Source: a virus. From it: a stretch of 38,361 bases of DNA. The position numbers and the translations under genes were made by a program. Shown piece by piece: positions 8,618 to 17,705 of the stretch (the stretch's first letter is position 1; every line of letters begins with the position of its first letter). The notes below the pieces were generated by a model, which searched no databases, was not told the DNA's origin, and was given only the letters and a program-made list of their open reading frames with translations. Location of the stretch: positions 1-38,361 of the IMG/VR virus record IMGVR_UViG_3300032053_009940, one strand, 5' to 3'.

Positions 8618-11167
8618 TTAAGTTTCTACACATTTTTTACAAACCGGATTTTTCCAATATTCTCCATTTTTATGAAGTTTTCTTAAAACATTTATTTCTT
8701 TACTATTCCATGATTCTTCTATATTTTTTAAGATTAGTTTAGTTCTGGTTTCATTTTTTAATCCAACATTTGGTATATTAGATAAAGGTATTGAAGTTTT
8801 TAACATTGCTATAGGAATTTCTGCACCAAAAAATGTGCAACATGGTAAAATTGTACCATCATATCTAATTGTTAAATGAAGAAATGGTTGATTACATTTA
8901 AATTTTTTTCTAACATATTCTGCTTTTTCATATCCTAAAATGTTTATATAACTTTGAATTCCTATACTTTCTACTTTAGTTTCCCAATATTTTACAAAAT
9001 CTTCTAATTCGTGTTCATTATCATCGGTTTTGACAAAATTAACTCTTATAGTTGGTAAAGTAACATCCATTCCCCTTTTTATTTCAATAAATTTTTCTAT
9101 ATTTTTTTTAATTTGATTAAAGTTACCACCTTTTCTAATTTTATCATAAGTATCTTTTGTATAAGCATCTATTGATATTTGAATACGACTTAGTCCCGCT
9201 TCAATTAATTCTCTTGATATTTTTTCTGTAAGTAATGAGCCATTAGTACTAAAATATATGTCTAAAATTCCTGCATCTTTTGCATATTTGATAAATTTAT
9301 TTATATCTTTTCTCATAAGAGGTTCATTAAGATAATTAAGTCTTATAGCCTTTAAACCTTTTGGGATAGAATAATCGATTATTTCTTTATAAACACTAAA
9401 AGGAAACCATGTATCTTTATCTTTTATTTTAGATTCAATATTCCAGGTACATGTTATGCAAGAAAAATTACATGAGTAATTTAATTCAAAATCAAGTTGT
9501 GGAGGAAATTCTGGTATAATTTCTAAATTTGATGCTTTATCCCATATTTTTCTATATTCATCAAAATCTTTTTTATTTATATCATTTCTAAGATTATTAA
9601 TAAATTTTTCTTTATTATAAACTTCAGTAAATTCTTCAGCCGGAGTTTTTTCTTCATCATTTATATGATCTAATATTTCTGACAAATCATTAAACATTTG
9701 TATTCCTTCTTTATTATCTTGCTCAGCTATTTTTATTTTAGGCCAATATAATTCAGGTAACAATACATACATAGCAAAAGTTTTTTCTAATCCATAAATT
9801 TCTTCTTTACTTAATGACGGCATATTTAAAATACTTTCTTTTTGATAAGAAAAAGGTATATCAAAATCTTTAGAAATATAATTTTTTTCAATACATATTT
9901 CTCTTAATTTAGTACCAGCAAAAGGAATAAATGTAAAAACGTTTAAAGTATGATTTCCTTTTAAAATTTTTGATATTTTTCTATTTAGATCTATTGTTTC
10001 AAAAATATTTTCTCTGGTTTCATCTGGCAAACCTACCATATTATTAAGAGTAACAGTAATATTATATTTAGCTAAAATTTTAGAAGATTCTAATATTTTT
10101 TTATTAGAGATATGTTTATCTAATAATTGTTTTCTTATTTTTTCTGAACCATGTTCTAAACCCACAGAAACAGCTTGACATCCCATTTCAGCTAATAATC
10201 TAGTTTTTTCTTCAGAAAACATATCTAATCTGTTTTGACTCCAAAATGGTAAATTAATTTCTTTTTTATATCTTTCGGCAAATTCTTTAAATTTTGCTAG
10301 AGGTAGTGCTAATAATGTTTCTGAACTTATCCATAAAAAATTAATATCATATTTATTAATAAGATCTTTTATTTCTTCAAATATTTTATCGAGATTTTTA
10401 ATTCTATAATAAGTGCCACAATTATCTTTTTTAAATTCTTCTTTAAGAGCGGGTGCTGCACAATAGGTACAAGAAAATGGACATCCTCTATCTAGATCAA
10501 TTTGAGCCATTCTAACAACAGTACCCATAAATGGTCTATAAAATCTATCATATTCATAGATAGAAAAATCAGGTATTGGTAATTCATTTAAATTAGCTCT
10601 TTTACGTTTCGGATTTTTTATTATATTTCCGTCTTTATCTTTAAAACAAAGATTTTGAATTTTTGTACAATCTTCATTATTCATAAGTTTATTACATAAT
10701 TCAACTAAAGCACCTTCTCCCTCACCTATACAAACATAATCAACTAAATTTGAATTTAATATTTTTTCATAATTAAATGTTGAACCAACTCCACCAGTTA
10801 TAATTGGAATTTTTTTATGTTTAATTTTTTCAATAAAAGAAAATGCATATTTAATTGTACTATCTATAACATTAAATCCAATAAGATTTGGTTTATATTC
10901 TTCAACTATGTGAATAAAATCTTCATATATATCTACATTTTTAGCTTTTACATAATTATTTATATCTGCTTTCATTACTTGTCCAAATTTTGATCTTACA
11001 TCATCTTGTGTTTCATCTGTCGTATTTTTATACATTGTACAATCAAATAACTTAACATCAAAATTATCTTGTTTTAGGCAGGCAGATAATATAGCCATAT
11101 TACTTGGTGCCACACCTACTAAATATTCATTCGGATAAAATAATAATATTTTGAAATTTTTTCCCAT
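8618..11167 (-). CDS. Fusion of B12-radical SAM enzyme and radical SAM/SPASM protein, copy 3
   Basis: 849 aa, uninterrupted. Residues 1 to about 485 are a third copy of the B12-radical SAM enzyme (CIGEGEGALVELC; DRGCPFSCTYC with Cys229, 233, 236). After a charged linker, residues about 550-849 form a second radical SAM domain: YSCNFSCITC (Cys566, 570, 573), then STNGSLLTEKI and ISIDAYTKDTYDKIR. It ends in a SPASM-like cysteine-rich tail with PFLHLTIRYDGTILPCC and a final CKKC (Cys843, 846) for auxiliary Fe-S binding. Two different radical SAM modules on one chain imply consecutive or coupled radical steps. The start overlaps the HAD gene stop by 1 nt (TAATG). Confidence 0.9.
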   Translation of the reverse strand: MGKNFKILLFYPNEYLVGVAPSNMAILSACLKQDNFDVKLFDCTMYKNTTDETQDDVRSKFGQVMKADINNYVKAKNVDIYEDFIHIVEEYKPNLIGFNVIDSTIKYAFSFIEKIKHKKIPIITGGVGSTFNYEKILNSNLVDYVCIGEGEGALVELCNKLMNNEDCTKIQNLCFKDKDGNIIKNPKRKRANLNELPIPDFSIYEYDRFYRPFMGTVVRMAQIDLDRGCPFSCTYCAAPALKEEFKKDNCGTYYRIKNLDKIFEEIKDLINKYDINFLWISSETLLALPLAKFKEFAERYKKEINLPFWSQNRLDMFSEEKTRLLAEMGCQAVSVGLEHGSEKIRKQLLDKHISNKKILESSKILAKYNITVTLNNMVGLPDETRENIFETIDLNRKISKILKGNHTLNVFTFIPFAGTKLREICIEKNYISKDFDIPFSYQKESILNMPSLSKEEIYGLEKTFAMYVLLPELYWPKIKIAEQDNKEGIQMFNDLSEILDHINDEEKTPAEEFTEVYNKEKFINNLRNDINKKDFDEYRKIWDKASNLEIIPEFPPQLDFELNYSCNFSCITCTWNIESKIKDKDTWFPFSVYKEIIDYSIPKGLKAIRLNYLNEPLMRKDINKFIKYAKDAGILDIYFSTNGSLLTEKISRELIEAGLSRIQISIDAYTKDTYDKIRKGGNFNQIKKNIEKFIEIKRGMDVTLPTIRVNFVKTDDNEHELEDFVKYWETKVESIGIQSYINILGYEKAEYVRKKFKCNQPFLHLTIRYDGTILPCCTFFGAEIPIAMLKTSIPLSNIPNVGLKNETRTKLILKNIEESWNSKEINVLRKLHKNGEYWKNPVCKKCVET

Positions 11168-11526
11168 TATAATATTATATCTTTAATTCCTATATTTCTT
11201 TCTATTTCTATTGCTGTAGCAACTTTTATATCATCATTTGGTTTTTTATCATTAATTATAATACGTTCTCCTCTAGTAAGACCCATTATCAGCTGATCAT
11301 AGAATATTCCTAATTTAGTTAATTGTTTTTCAGTGTATTTTCTCATAGATTCTTTTCTTCCTGTAGTCAAAATAATTTTATATCCAAGAGCTTCCCATTC
11401 ATTTAATTTTTCTATTGCGCCAGGTAAAAGAATTGGTAATTGAAGAAGTTGTGTTGTTAAATTACCTTGATGTTTTAATAAACAACCATCTATATCTAAA
11501 AAAATAGTTTTTTTATATTCATTCAT
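11167..11526 (-). CDS. HAD-superfamily sugar phosphatase-like protein
   Basis: 119 aa. HAD motif I FLDIDGCLL (Asp11, Asp13), motif II as LTTGRK around residue 54, and a distal NDKKPND acidic motif near the C-terminus. The small size without a cap matches the C0-type HAD phosphatases found in capsule and LPS loci, which dephosphorylate sugar phosphates before or after activation. Both ends overlap neighbours (1 and 4 nt). With the kinase and nucleotidyltransferase upstream it would complete a phosphate-shuffling set such as that in heptose or NDP-sugar pathways (inference). Confidence 0.78.
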   Translation of the reverse strand: MNEYKKTIFLDIDGCLLKHQGNLTTQLLQLPILLPGAIEKLNEWEALGYKIILTTGRKESMRKYTEKQLTKLGIFYDQLIMGLTRGERIIINDKKPNDDIKVATAIEIERNIGIKDIIL

Positions 11527-12200
11527 ATTTCAAAGGGATATTTTTGTCCAGAATACATTTCAAATTGTTTTGATGCTTGCCACATTGATAATTTTTTACC
11601 CCAATTAGTAGTTGTCACACAATCAATAAAATAATTAGTAAATAAAAGATCTTTTTCTATATTTTCAACAGGCGTACAATTATAAACAATACTATTATCT
11701 ATAATTAATCTATCATTCCAATTACTTCTTGATATAATTATTACATCAAGATTTATTTTTTTAGCTGCATATTGAATTGCTTTAGAATAACCACCATTTC
11801 CTAAAACATATAATTTATTAAAACCACTTTTAATTGCAGTTTTTAAAGCTAAATCAGCAGCATAAATGTCTGTATTATAAGCTTTATATATTGGATAATT
11901 TTCATCAATTTTTATAATTGTATTTGCTGCACCAATAATAAGACATTCTTCACTTACATAATCAACGTAATTTAATACATCTATTTTATATGGCATACTT
12001 ACTGCAAAAGCAGCAAAATTTAAAGTTCTTGCAGCTTCAACAGCTTCTTTAATAGAAGAAACTGAAAATGATTTATAAATTGCATTTATTTTACAATATT
12101 GAAATGCTTCATTAAATAATTTACATCCTAAATTCCCAGCTTTAACTGAAAAAGACCCGTATAATTTTGTATCACTATTTATTTCCATTAAAAATATCAT
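11523..12200 (-). CDS. Shikimate/quinate dehydrogenase-like oxidoreductase
   Basis: 225 aa with the order of motifs seen in AroE-type enzymes: an N-terminal substrate-site region (KLYGSFSVKAG), AFAVSMPYKIDVL with the catalytic-type Lys72, IIGAANTI, AYNTDIYAA with Asp111 as partner of the lysine, and a NAD(P)-binding loop VLGNGGYSKAIQYAAKK near residue 132. AroE proteins are about 270 aa, so this is a short version. Nothing else of the shikimate pathway is nearby, so it more likely oxidises or reduces a cyclic polyol or sugar acid used for the glycan (inference). Start may be Met1 (12200) or Met5 (12188), overlapping the upstream stop by 26 or 14 nt. Confidence 0.75.
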   Translation of the reverse strand: MIFLMEINSDTKLYGSFSVKAGNLGCKLFNEAFQYCKINAIYKSFSVSSIKEAVEAARTLNFAAFAVSMPYKIDVLNYVDYVSEECLIIGAANTIIKIDENYPIYKAYNTDIYAADLALKTAIKSGFNKLYVLGNGGYSKAIQYAAKKINLDVIIISRSNWNDRLIIDNSIVYNCTPVENIEKDLLFTNYFIDCVTTTNWGKKLSMWQASKQFEMYSGQKYPFEI

Positions 12201-14112
12201 TAAACATTAGTTTCGATTTAAAAAACAAAATTTCATCCATTGGTTCTTCATGTAACGCGCACATATTTAAATAAATAAGTGATGTTATAATTTTTATAAT
12301 TTTCATATCATAGTTATTATCATTTATCCATTTTTCAAACATGTGTTCTATTTCTTCTGATTCTCTGTAATGTCTATAGTGTATATCATATTCATTTGTA
12401 TAAAGAATTTCATAAGATTCTCGATATTTCATTTTATCATAAGACATCAAAATACCACCATACATTTTAGCCAAATCGTAATAAAGATCTCCACCATTTA
12501 TCGATCTTCCGAAAGTATCTCTCCAATCTATAAATTTATATTGATTATTAGGTGTTAAAATAATATTATCAAATTGAAGATCCCCATGAAAGTTCTTAAT
12601 AGTGTTTTTTGCATACTCATTCCAATTTTTTAAAGTTTTAAGTGCAATATCAAGATAACTATTTATTGATTGAGTTTTTATTTCATTTATAATATGATCT
12701 TGTTCAAATGCTGCTCCTTTTTTTGATAAAAATTCATTAAGCCTTTTAATGGTTTTATCTTTATAAAAATAATCATAGTCTAATTCATCACACACTGTTT
12801 GTTCTATCCAAACTTTTTCATTTAGCCAATTTAATAAAGGAATAATATGTTCTTTTAAATTAGTATTATATAACGTTTTTCCTTCTATTTTTTGATATGA
12901 ATATGTATGATCATTATATACATCAATAGTTGGTACTAAATCTCCTAAAATTTTAGATCTTTCTATTTTATTTAAACAAACTAATTTATCTGGAAATGTT
13001 TTAATTATTTTATTATTAATACAATATGTATTACTTCCATCAATTTTTACTAATCCAACATTTTTACTTTTTTTATTATACTGTTCTTTATTTCCAACAT
13101 CATAATATGTAAATTGTTCTCCTTTAATTTTTTTATATGCAAAAGGATTATAAAATGCAGAAACAATTTCTCCTTCTACAGATATATTAGCTTCAAGTTG
13201 TTCCCAAAATGTTCTATAATCTAATATTCCAAATGTACCAATACACGCCCATTTATAACTATTATTAGATTTATTCTTAAAAACTTTAATGTTAGCATTT
13301 TCATCTATATCTAAAGATGAATAAATTTCTGGAGTATGTGCACATTCCATAGTTTCCATGGGTTGCATACCTATCCAATTATAATCTAATGCTGGAATTT
13401 TTTCATGTACAAATCCATCAGATACTGTAAAATAAAATGGACGTTGTAAATATTCTTTACATTTCATCATAGAATATCCAGGACCTGATCCAACACCTAT
13501 AAATTTATCTATTTCAACATATGTTATTTTTCTATCAATATGAACAATATCACAATATGATTTTACTAAATTAGATTTATAACCAACAGCTATAACTATA
13601 TCATATTCTTTTGGGACGCTATTGATAATAATCGATATCATTGCAATTCCGTCTATTGGTAATAGACATTTATTTGTGTGTGTAGTTAAATCTTTCATTC
13701 TTGAACCAATACCTGCAGCAAGAATACAGAATGCTGGATTTAATTGTTCATCTTTAATTATTCCACTTGGACGATGTACATCATCTTCTACTCTAATAAC
13801 ATCATCTACTTGAGGTGTTGATACTTCTTGAAGTATTATATCAGTTAGTGCTTCTAATCTATGAAGTCTTCCTGGCAAAACAGTAAAAAAATCATTGGTT
13901 TTTATTATCTTTGATTGAAGTACCTTATTTTCATCTTCAAGATACATAATAGCCTCTCCGACTATTAAATAATTTGTTTCAAGTTTTTTTTCATGGTATT
14001 GAAGACTCGTTCTATAACCTTTATTAATATAAATTCTTTTATAACAATAGAAATCATTTAATTCAAGCCATACTTCTTTACCCCATGGTTTATATTTTAT
14101 TTTACTATCCAT
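12175..14112 (-). CDS. Cupin / sugar nucleotidyltransferase / sugar kinase triple fusion
   Basis: 645 aa in three parts. Residues 1-115 are a cupin resembling the phosphomannose isomerase type II domain (PWGKEVW, QYHEKK with His40, LPGRLHRLEA with His84). Residues about 127-350 are a nucleotidyltransferase (LAAGIGSRM at 131-139, NKCLLPIDG, VSDG). Residues about 370-645 are an aminoglycoside-phosphotransferase-type kinase (FHGDLQFDNIIL with His509 and Asp511; FIDWRDTFG). One chain could therefore phosphorylate a sugar, transfer NMP to it, and hold or isomerise it. ManC-type proteins join the first two domains in the opposite order, so this layout is unusual. The 3' end overlaps the AroE-like gene. 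Confidence 0.85.
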   Translation of the reverse strand: MDSKIKYKPWGKEVWLELNDFYCYKRIYINKGYRTSLQYHEKKLETNYLIVGEAIMYLEDENKVLQSKIIKTNDFFTVLPGRLHRLEALTDIILQEVSTPQVDDVIRVEDDVHRPSGIIKDEQLNPAFCILAAGIGSRMKDLTTHTNKCLLPIDGIAMISIIINSVPKEYDIVIAVGYKSNLVKSYCDIVHIDRKITYVEIDKFIGVGSGPGYSMMKCKEYLQRPFYFTVSDGFVHEKIPALDYNWIGMQPMETMECAHTPEIYSSLDIDENANIKVFKNKSNNSYKWACIGTFGILDYRTFWEQLEANISVEGEIVSAFYNPFAYKKIKGEQFTYYDVGNKEQYNKKSKNVGLVKIDGSNTYCINNKIIKTFPDKLVCLNKIERSKILGDLVPTIDVYNDHTYSYQKIEGKTLYNTNLKEHIIPLLNWLNEKVWIEQTVCDELDYDYFYKDKTIKRLNEFLSKKGAAFEQDHIINEIKTQSINSYLDIALKTLKNWNEYAKNTIKNFHGDLQFDNIILTPNNQYKFIDWRDTFGRSINGGDLYYDLAKMYGGILMSYDKMKYRESYEILYTNEYDIHYRHYRESEEIEHMFEKWINDNNYDMKIIKIITSLIYLNMCALHEEPMDEILFFKSKLMFNDIFNGNK

Positions 14113-15083
14113 TTATTATATAATTTTATTTTTTCTTTAATTTGGTTTTTTATAATATTATCATCCATATTTATTATTTCTCTTATTGCAGTATTATGGT
14201 AGTGACCACAAATTTCTATAAGTTTAGTTTTTTCTTGAGACGGTTTAAAATAAGTTAAATCAACCCATTTTTTCCATTTTTCTCCATTTAAACAAATTTT
14301 ATAAATTTTCTCAAAAACTGTATTATTATTTATATGATCTAATAATACCATTGTTTCAATAACCCCAAATTCTGGAGCAATATTGATTGCGTTTAATCCA
14401 TTATCAAATCTTATTTTAATTTCTTCATTTGTAAGATAATCTCCATTATGTTCTTTACTTAAAACTCCAAAATCGTTACACACGTTAATCATATTTTTTA
14501 ATCTATTAAGATTAAATATACCTGTATTTTTAGTTTCTTCTAGATTTGTTCCTGATTGAATTACTGCATATTTTATTCTATTAAAAAGAGGACCTAAATC
14601 TTTTTGTAAATCATTTAAAAATGTATATAAATAAAGAGCATCATATGGTTTTATCGCTTGTTCAGTTCCTATTTCAAAAAAACTATTAGGACTTAACGTA
14701 TTCACATAAAAAATATGGTTAAGAGTTTCTCTTAAACAATGAGTATAATCATTAATTTCATTTTTAAATGGATCAATATGAATAATATCCATATCTTCTA
14801 TAGCATCCCAATATAACGATGTCATTGTATCATACATGGACGCTTTACTATTTTTCCCCTGTCCTTGACCTGAATGATCTCTACAAATTAATACTTTATT
14901 TGTTTTACTTTTGATATATCTAGTAAAATTATGCGTATTATAGCCAACATATCCTCCATCATAATCTATTTGTCGTCTCGTTGCAACAAAACCAAATCGT
15001 TGATTATTTTCTTCTGCAAATTCTATTACAGCATCAATAATGTTTTGTGTCATTGGTCCAATATAAAATTTAATATCTTTCAT
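14097..15083 (-). CDS. TIM-barrel sugar aldolase-like protein (GatZ/KbaZ-like)
   Basis: 328 aa. The pattern IGPMTQNIIDA, GFVATRRQIDYDGGYVGY, ICRDHSGQGQG, DIIHIDPFK and FFEIGTEQAIKPYD matches what I know of the GatZ/KbaZ proteins (non-catalytic subunit or paralog of tagatose-bisphosphate aldolase), which are TIM barrels. Here the protein stands without a GatY/KbaY partner, so it may be an enzyme in its own right, for example making a carbon-carbon bond in an unusual ketose. No signal peptide. It overlaps the triple-fusion gene by 16 nt and the GQPR gene by 4 nt, so it is in the same translational unit. Family call is moderate; function is inferred. Confidence 0.55.
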   Translation of the reverse strand: MKDIKFYIGPMTQNIIDAVIEFAEENNQRFGFVATRRQIDYDGGYVGYNTHNFTRYIKSKTNKVLICRDHSGQGQGKNSKASMYDTMTSLYWDAIEDMDIIHIDPFKNEINDYTHCLRETLNHIFYVNTLSPNSFFEIGTEQAIKPYDALYLYTFLNDLQKDLGPLFNRIKYAVIQSGTNLEETKNTGIFNLNRLKNMINVCNDFGVLSKEHNGDYLTNEEIKIRFDNGLNAINIAPEFGVIETMVLLDHINNNTVFEKIYKICLNGEKWKKWVDLTYFKPSQEKTKLIEICGHYHNTAIREIINMDDNIIKNQIKEKIKLYNKWIVK

Positions 15084-15841
15084 CTTTCTACATTATAATT
15101 TAACTCATTTAATTTAAAAACTTTATGTAAAACTCCATTAAACAATAAATGAAAAACCATTGCTGTTTCAGCTGTAATATAATAATATTCAAATAATTCT
15201 GTATCAATTAATTGTTGTACATATAATGTATTTTTTACATTTTGCTGCATATCATAATTTTTATCAAAATCATTAAACATATTGATAAAATCATATTTAC
15301 GATCCATTCCAAATACCCACAAATTATCATTATAGATATATTTTCTTCTATAATGATAATTACTTACATATATATGTTCTTTACTATATTTAGACAAACT
15401 AAAATCCGGCCAATTATAAATTCCAATATCTGGTCGTGTAATTATAGTCCAATCATAATTAATATTAGTTTCTTGTTCATATTCTTTTAGTAAAGTCAAT
15501 ACTTGATTTAAAGAATAAAATCTAGAACAAAGAGAATCATATATTAAATCGTGATTTCCATCTATTTTATATTTTCTTATTGGTATAAATTTTTTAGATT
15601 TTTCATATTTAAATTTTTTAAAATTATATGCAGCAGATATTTCAGGTATTAAGTTTGGTTCAACATTATAAATTGGTGGAGACCAGGGTGATGAATCATA
15701 AGCTTGTCCTATCATATCTTCTGACCACCATGTATGACAAAAAACATCTACATCATATTTAGATATAATTTCTTTATTAAGAAATTCATATCCTTTTTTC
15801 CATACGCGCGGTTGTCCCTGAAGACATAACGCCATTTTCAT
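15080..15841 (-). CDS. 'GQPR'-family putative glycosyltransferase, copy 3
   Basis: 253 aa: CLQGQPRVWKKGY, DVFCHTWWSEDM, NYDWTIITRPDIGIY, and a C-terminal ETAMVFHLLFNGVLHKVFK that parallels copy 2 at 6332. Order and spacing of blocks are the same as in copies 1, 2 and 4. Cytoplasmic by absence of a signal peptide. Flanked with 4-nt overlaps by a SAM methyltransferase and the GatZ/KbaZ-like protein. Glycosyltransferase function is inferred from the R-x-D block and context. Confidence 0.6.
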   Translation of the reverse strand: MKMALCLQGQPRVWKKGYEFLNKEIISKYDVDVFCHTWWSEDMIGQAYDSSPWSPPIYNVEPNLIPEISAAYNFKKFKYEKSKKFIPIRKYKIDGNHDLIYDSLCSRFYSLNQVLTLLKEYEQETNINYDWTIITRPDIGIYNWPDFSLSKYSKEHIYVSNYHYRRKYIYNDNLWVFGMDRKYDFINMFNDFDKNYDMQQNVKNTLYVQQLIDTELFEYYYITAETAMVFHLLFNGVLHKVFKLNELNYNVER

Positions 15842-16635
15842 TTTTTTAATATTTTATAAACACATTCTCTACCATCATATTCACTATCCATAACTGATAT
15901 TTTATTATATATTGTTTTTTTAAATTGCTTTTTAAGTATATCATCTATATATTTATAAGTCAGTTCAAGAGGATGTCCGGCATCATAATGATCATTAATT
16001 TCATTAATTCTATTTTCTGGAAGAAATTTTTCATGAAAAATAAATACTCCGTCATCATCTAACATTTCATCTATTTTTTGAAATATTAGATCAATATCAT
16101 AACAATGAGGAATAACGTTTAGCATAACAACCAAATGATATTTATATTGAATTATAAATTGTTCAATTGGAATAGGATATAAATTTACTTTTAAATTATT
16201 TAAATATCCATTTTTATATTTACATTTAGCGCTATGATTTAAATAATCATTAATTAATGGATCTAATAAATCTATTCTTTCAATATGTTTAAATAATTTA
16301 GGTATTATTAATCGTAAATTTGTAAAAGGACCACACCCTAATTCAATCATGTTTATTGGTTTATTTGGTAATGAAAAATTTAATTGTTCATAACCACCAA
16401 ATATTTGTTCATATTCGCGATTATGATCATCTTCCATTATTTTAACCATTGTAGCTCCCGGTTTATCACACCATGTGGTTTTTTCAAAATGTTGGGCTTC
16501 TTTCCATCGTTCTATATCAACAACAGGTCTACCGACATTTTTAATCATGAATTTTTCATCATTATGTTCTTGTAATAGTTTTTCAGCTTCTTCTCCTTCA
16601 TAACAATTTATGTTCTTATCAACGTATGATTTCAT
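15838..16635 (-). CDS. Class I SAM-dependent methyltransferase
   Basis: 265 aa. Clear SAM-binding motif I NMIELGCGPFTNLR, acidic end of strand 2 in IDLLDPL, and motif IV LVVMLNVIPHC followed by DDDGVFIFHEKF. This is the Methyltransf_11/23 type, different from the FkbM enzymes in the island. An N-terminal extension of about 85 residues precedes the fold and may bind the acceptor. It is the last gene before a 201-nt break, after which the next cistron begins at 17694. Acceptor unknown; sugar or lipid-linked sugar is most likely from context. Confidence 0.82.
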   Translation of the reverse strand: MKSYVDKNINCYEGEEAEKLLQEHNDEKFMIKNVGRPVVDIERWKEAQHFEKTTWCDKPGATMVKIMEDDHNREYEQIFGGYEQLNFSLPNKPINMIELGCGPFTNLRLIIPKLFKHIERIDLLDPLINDYLNHSAKCKYKNGYLNNLKVNLYPIPIEQFIIQYKYHLVVMLNVIPHCYDIDLIFQKIDEMLDDDGVFIFHEKFLPENRINEINDHYDAGHPLELTYKYIDDILKKQFKKTIYNKISVMDSEYDGRECVYKILKK

Positions 16636-16689
16636 TTTTTAATTGTATTAAATTAGATTTTAAATTAGATTTTGTATTATATCTAAATA

Positions 16690-16806
16690 TTATATTATTT
16701 TTAACTTACATTTTTTACCATGCCATTGATTATAATTACTACTATTTTTTCTTTTTGTTTCTGGTAGATTATGTTTTTTAATATTATTTTTATGTTCTTC
16801 AGATAT
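16690..16806 (-). pseudogene. Possible NUMOD3-type homing-endonuclease remnant
   Basis: The largest gap in the glycan island (16636-16836) holds a 38-codon open stretch without a start codon, reading ISEEHKNNIKKHNLPETKRK then a short basic tail with WHGKKCKLK. The SEEHK-x-x-I block matches the NUMOD3 DNA-binding repeat found in phage GIY-YIG and HNH homing endonucleases. Upstream, KFS and a TGA stop precede it in frame, so it cannot be translated as part of a longer protein. I read it as a decayed scrap of a mobile endonuclease; the match is short and could be chance in A-rich sequence. Confidence 0.35.
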
Positions 16807-16836
16807 TCATGAAAATTTAATTAGTTTTTACTTTTT

Positions 16837-17694
16837 TTACTCTTTTATTTTTTGTATAAACCACGATTCAAAATTTTCTATATTTTGTAAATGTTTTTTT
16901 CTTTGCTCTGGTATAAATATAGGTTCATTATACATTTTAAAAAATTCATTATCATCATTATCAATGAATTTTATATACTCCATTAAATCTTTATTATAAA
17001 ATTTCATTACATTTATGAAAGCTTTTTCATTCCAATCTTCTTTTATTTTTGGATCTCCCCAGTATAGGGGAATACTTGCGCCCAAGAATGCATCCATTAT
17101 TTTTTCAGTTGTATATCCTGGATATGAATTATTTTCAAAAGCTATAGAAAATTTATGTTTAATGTTACAAAAAAATGTAAATTTTGCATCTCTCCAATAT
17201 CCTCCATGCGATATTTTTTGTAATCCTTGATCATTAGTTCTAAATCGCCCATATGAATTAACATACTTATACGCATTTAATTGATCAAAAAATCCATTTC
17301 TAAAAAAATTATTACCATTAGAAACTGTAAATGAACAAAATTTATCAAAAGATTCATGATTAATTCTATTGAACAATTTATCTTTTAATTCAGGTCTTAA
17401 TATTAAATAAACCTGCCATAAAGGCAAATGATAGTTATTATCAGTATGTGGATCAAACGATATTGAATAATTACTTCCAAACTGAGAAGGTCTATAATTT
17501 TCTCCAAGAAACAATATTTTTTTACATTTATATTTTGGTGTTTCTTTAAATCCATTATATATTGAATGTATTATTACATCAGGATTATTTGCAGTTACTT
17601 CTACATCAAAATGTTTTTGTAGAATAGGTAGAAATATGTTTTCATAATTAAATTCTGGCCATACATCACAAAAATATACTTTTATTTTATTCAT
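16837..17694 (-). CDS. GT10 fucosyltransferase-like glycosyltransferase
   Basis: 285 aa with the C-terminal signature of the alpha-1,3/4-fucosyltransferase family (GT10): KFSIAFENNSYPGYTTEKI followed by MDAFLGASIPLYWGDP (about residues 188-222). The conserved Glu, the Y.TEKI block and the YWG are all present. Family members use GDP-fucose or related GDP-sugars. The N-terminal half is shorter than in bacterial LPS enzymes, and no membrane anchor is visible. The activated sugar could be supplied by the nucleotidyltransferase at 12175 or by the host. It starts 11 nt after the SDR gene. Confidence 0.9.
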   Translation of the reverse strand: MNKIKVYFCDVWPEFNYENIFLPILQKHFDVEVTANNPDVIIHSIYNGFKETPKYKCKKILFLGENYRPSQFGSNYSISFDPHTDNNYHLPLWQVYLILRPELKDKLFNRINHESFDKFCSFTVSNGNNFFRNGFFDQLNAYKYVNSYGRFRTNDQGLQKISHGGYWRDAKFTFFCNIKHKFSIAFENNSYPGYTTEKIMDAFLGASIPLYWGDPKIKEDWNEKAFINVMKFYNKDLMEYIKFIDNDDNEFFKMYNEPIFIPEQRKKHLQNIENFESWFIQKIKE

Positions 17695-17705
17695 TATTTT
17701 ATTTT

